A stretch of 45,986 nt of DNA. Source: Hyphomicrobiaceae bacterium (GTDB lineage Bacteria > Pseudomonadota > Alphaproteobacteria > Rhizobiales > Aestuariivirgaceae). The stretch is taken from the NCBI GenBank assembly GCA_900298995.1, contig OMIC01000058.1, positions 1-45,986 on the forward strand. Direction: 5' to 3'. Position numbers and translations under genes: made by a program. Below the pieces are notes generated by a model. It saw nothing but the letters and a program-made list of their open reading frames with translations. It was not told the DNA's origin and did not search any database. Within the stretch, counting starts at the first letter, position 1. The number at the start of each line of letters is the position of its first letter. This document shows positions 43,458 to 45,986 of this stretch, piece after piece.

Positions 43458-45760
43458 GCGGTCATGGCCCTGACGGCGCGGAGAATGGCCTCCGGCGTTG
43501 CCGGCGCATCGAGTTGCGGGATGCGACCGGGTGCAAGGCCTGCAATGGCGTCGAATACCGCCGTCCACACCGACACGCCGAGCATGAGCGGGGGTTCGCC
43601 CACCGCCTTCGACCGGTAGATCGTGTCTTCCTTGTTGCCGCGCGACTCGAAGAGCGCCACACGGAAATCGGCCGGAACATCAGAGGCGCAGGGTATCTTG
43701 TAGGTCGAGGGTGCGTGGGTACGAAGCCGCCCCGCCGCGTCATAGACAAGCTCTTCGGTGGTGAGCCAGCCCATGCCCTGCACGAAGCCCCCTTCCACCT
43801 GTCCGATGTCAAGCCCGGGATTGAGCGACAGCCCCACATCATGCAGCAGGTCGGCGCGCGTCACCTTCATTTCACCGGTCAACGTGTCGATCAGCACTTC
43901 CGAGCAGGCCGCGCCATAGGCGAAATAGAAGAACGGTCGGCCTTTGGCGCGCGCCCGGTCCCAGGCGATTTTCGGCGTGGCATAGAAACCCGTTGCCGAC
44001 AGGGAAACCCGCGCCATGTGCGCAAGCCGCGCCAGTTCGCCGAAGCTGACCGACCGGTTGCCGATCTTCACCTTGCCGTCTGCAAATCGGATGCGTCCCC
44101 TCGGAACTTTCCAGTGTCTGGCGGCAAACTCGGTGAGCCGCGTGCGGATGGTCGCAGCTGCCTGCTTCGCCGCCATGCCGTTGAGATCAGCGCCCGACGA
44201 GGCAGCCGTCGCCGAGGTGTTCGGCACCTTGCCGGTGGTGGTGGCGGTGATCCGCACCGCTTCGGCATCGATCCCGAATTCCTCGGCCACGACCTGCGCC
44301 ACCTTGGTGTAGAGACCCTGGCCCATTTCCGTGCCGCCGTGATTGAGGTGCACCGAGCCATCAGTGTAGACATGCACCAGCGCTCCCGCCTGATTGAGGT
44401 GGGTGAGCGTGAAGGAGATGCCGAACTTGACGGGCGTCAGCGACAGCCCCTTCCTGAGAACCCGACTTTCCGCATTGAAGGCCTCGATCGCCTTGCGCCG
44501 GGCCCGGTAGTCGGAGCTCTTCTCGAGCCTTGCGATGATGTCCGGCGCGATGTTGTCCTCGACCTTCATGCCATAGGGCGTGACATTGCGCCTTGGGCCA
44601 TAGAGATTGGCCTTGCGCACATCGAGCGGGTCGCGGCGCGTGAGAATGGCGATCGCCTCCATCATGCGCTCGGCAAACACGACGCCCTGCGGCCCGCCAA
44701 AGCCGCGGAAGGCGGTGTTCGAGACGGTATGCGTGCGCAGGCGGCGAGTGGCGATGCGGGCAGCGGGATAGAAATAGGCGTTATCGGCGTGGAACATGGC
44801 GCGGTCGCAGATCGCGTTGCTCAGGTCGGCGGAGCAGCCGCAGCGTGCGAGCAGGTCGGCATCAACGCCCAGAATGCGGCCACGCCTGTCGAAGCCCACG
44901 GCGTAATCGACCCGGAAATCATGCCGCTTGCCGGTCATCATCATGTCTTCGTCGCGGTCGAGGCGGCACTTGGCCGGACGGCCCGTCACATGGGCCGCCA
45001 GAGCCGCGAGGCAGGCCCATTGCGCGGCCTGGCTCTCCTTGCCACCGAAGGCTCCGCCCATGCGGCGGCACTCCACCGTCACGCGCGCGGACGGCACATG
45101 GAGCATGTGCGCCACGAGATGCTGCACCTCGGACGGATGCTGCGTCGAGCAATGCAGCATCATGCCGCCCTGCTCCTCCGGCACGGCGAGGCTCACCTGG
45201 CCTTCAAGGTAGAAATGTTCCTGGCCACCGATGCGGAAACTTTCCGAAAGCCGCTGTGGCGCTGAAGCGACGGCCCTGGCGGCATCGCGGCGGATAAAGG
45301 CGTAGGGCTCGCCCACATCCTTCGTCTTCCTGGCCAGCGCATCCTCGACGGTGACGGCCGGTGTCTCGGCCGCTACGACGACTTTTGCAAGCCTCGCTGC
45401 ACGGCGTGCAGCCTCGCGCGTGTGGGCAACAACAGCGAAGATCGGCTGGCCGTGATAGATGATCGCGCCATCCGCGAGGATCGGATCGCCGCCAACCGAC
45501 GGGCTGCAATCATTGACGCCCGGAATGTCACGCGCCGTCAGGACTGCAATCACGCCCGGCGCAGCCCGCACCGGCGCGAGATTAAGCGAAGTGATGGCGC
45601 CCAGCGCGGCCTCCCGCGCGAAGCCCGGATACACATGCACAAGTCCTTCGGGTTCGCGGATGTCATCGACATAGGCGGCAGCACCCTGCACATGCAGTTC
45701 GGCACTGTCATGGGCCAGCGTGTGGCCGACGACGGCGGTCGCACGACGGGTCTGCTTCAT
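43454..45760 (-). CDS. xdhB: Xanthine dehydrogenase molybdopterin-binding subunit
   Basis: The 768-residue large subunit of canonical xanthine dehydrogenase, oxidising hypoxanthine and xanthine to urate. Conserved: HVQGAAAYVDDIREPEG, GGQEHFYLEGQVSLA, RRMGGAFGGKESQ, AFRGFGGPQG, NHGGTEMGQGLYTKVAQV and the catalytic Glu722 in AVGEPPLMLG. It differs from the fused Mo-protein of the neighbouring operon, so two such enzymes are encoded. Its start overlaps the xdhA stop by 4 bp. With guaD, PuuD and UraD it makes the route from guanine toward allantoin. Confidence 0.96.
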   Translation of the reverse strand: MKQTRRATAVVGHTLAHDSAELHVQGAAAYVDDIREPEGLVHVYPGFAREAALGAITSLNLAPVRAAPGVIAVLTARDIPGVNDCSPSVGGDPILADGAIIYHGQPIFAVVAHTREAARRAARLAKVVVAAETPAVTVEDALARKTKDVGEPYAFIRRDAARAVASAPQRLSESFRIGGQEHFYLEGQVSLAVPEEQGGMMLHCSTQHPSEVQHLVAHMLHVPSARVTVECRRMGGAFGGKESQAAQWACLAALAAHVTGRPAKCRLDRDEDMMMTGKRHDFRVDYAVGFDRRGRILGVDADLLARCGCSADLSNAICDRAMFHADNAYFYPAARIATRRLRTHTVSNTAFRGFGGPQGVVFAERMMEAIAILTRRDPLDVRKANLYGPRRNVTPYGMKVEDNIAPDIIARLEKSSDYRARRKAIEAFNAESRVLRKGLSLTPVKFGISFTLTHLNQAGALVHVYTDGSVHLNHGGTEMGQGLYTKVAQVVAEEFGIDAEAVRITATTTGKVPNTSATAASSGADLNGMAAKQAAATIRTRLTEFAARHWKVPRGRIRFADGKVKIGNRSVSFGELARLAHMARVSLSATGFYATPKIAWDRARAKGRPFFYFAYGAACSEVLIDTLTGEMKVTRADLLHDVGLSLNPGLDIGQVEGGFVQGMGWLTTEELVYDAAGRLRTHAPSTYKIPCASDVPADFRVALFESRGNKEDTIYRSKAVGEPPLMLGVSVWTAVFDAIAGLAPGRIPQLDAPATPEAILRAVRAMTA

Positions 45761-45873
45761 GATGCCATCACTCCACGCGCCCCCAACAGCCGCGTGGCGG
45801 CCGTGCCTGCAACTTCCATCAGCGCCTTGCGCAACAGGCCCTGCGCCACCTCCATGCGGTAGGCGGCCGAGGC
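45757..45873 (-). CDS. xdhA: Xanthine dehydrogenase small subunit, genuine 3' end only
   Basis: About 38 codons encode the C-terminus of XdhA: ASAAYRMEVAQGLLRKALM, then EVAGTATRLLGARGVMAS and stop. The small subunit carries the two [2Fe-2S] clusters and FAD; only the last part of its FAD-domain tail is here. Further up the same frame a TAG occurs at 45943-45945. That is not a real nonsense change: the sequence there is the same gene in the reverse direction, a chimera (see next entry). Confidence 0.85.
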   Translation of the reverse strand, partial: ASAAYRMEVAQGLLRKALMEVAGTAATRLLGARGVMAS

Positions 45874-45986
45874 CGCGCTGGTGGGGGTTTCGCTCGACAG
45901 AGAGGCAAGCTGGCAGTCTGCCCTTGCCGCGCTTGCGGCCGACTATGCGCCGATCTCGGACATGCGCGCCTCGGCCGCCTACCGCA
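45855..45986. other. Fold-back (inverted) chimera of xdhA at the contig end
   Basis: Bases 45855-45873 are the exact reverse complement of the last 19 bases (45968-45986). On the plus strand, 45863-45986 reads as good XdhA protein: AAEAALVGVSLDREASW, QSALAALAADYAPISDMRASAAYR. On the minus strand, the same gene's end is ASAAYRMEVAQGLL. The sequence therefore turns back on itself near GCGGCCGAGGC (45863-45873). The real chromosome must carry the plus-strand segment on the minus strand, just upstream of 45855. Likely an amplification or assembly artefact. Confidence 0.9.

Noticed and set aside
45943-45945. Nonsense mutation making xdhA a pseudogene
   Set aside because: The TAG lies in the inverted chimeric segment; the plus strand there encodes intact XdhA.

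Overview
The window looks like one complete assembled contig from a GC-rich alphaproteobacterium, most likely of the Hyphomicrobiales (Rhizobiales) type. Pointers are the RibBX-type riboflavin protein, a Rhizobium etli-like asparaginase, a cytochrome-c urate hydroxylase (PuuD), a canonical alphaproteobacterial Pho box and tightly packed, overlapping genes. Both ends carry artefacts. Bases 1-33 are the Illumina Nextera adapter. The last ~125 bases are a fold-back (inverted) chimera of the xdhA gene, so neither end should be read as native sequence.

Left third (1-13.2 kb), general metabolism: MsrB, oligopeptidase B, a cysteine hydrolase, glutaryl-CoA dehydrogenase, a GNAT acetyltransferase, Fe/Mn superoxide dismutase with a terminator, and an M19 dipeptidase. 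Then comes an unusual helix-turn-helix/RibBX fusion that appears to start leaderlessly under a perfect palindromic operator. A RimB-RimK-M14 peptidase-like triad, a polytopic membrane protein and a DUF853 HerA-like ATPase follow.

Middle (13.2-26.9 kb): a small DUF2780-like protein, a MacAB-like ABC exporter (ATPase, permease, periplasmic adaptor), and a minus-strand pair made of a two-helix sensor-like membrane protein and a Na/Pi cotransporter behind a Pho box. Next are the two subunits of methylmalonyl-CoA mutase, an MFS transporter/asparaginase operon, and a class I glutamine amidotransferase.

Right (27-46 kb), N-heterocycle and purine catabolism. One minus-strand operon holds a FAD subunit, a fused [2Fe-2S]/molybdopterin hydroxylase, a UPF0280 protein and two tandem DUF1185 proteins. 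It diverges, across a perfect 26-bp palindrome, from a hydratase-like gene and ureidoglycolate lyase. A second long minus-strand operon runs xdhA (broken by the contig end), xdhB, xdhC, a BMP-type nucleoside/purine ABC importer, puuD, uraD and guaD. Together these import purines, deaminate guanine, oxidise hypoxanthine/xanthine to urate, hydroxylate urate at the membrane and decarboxylate OHCU toward allantoin. Ureidoglycolate lyase acts at the end of the pathway. HIU hydrolase, allantoinase and allantoicase are not in the window.

The most striking novelty is puuD. Its eight-helix membrane domain is present twice in tandem, in one 693-residue protein with a single C-terminal cytochrome c, at an exact 900-nt (300-codon) period without indels. 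The HTH-RibBX fusion with its operator, and the Mo-hydroxylase/UPF0280/DUF1185 cluster with its 26-bp divergent palindrome, come next.
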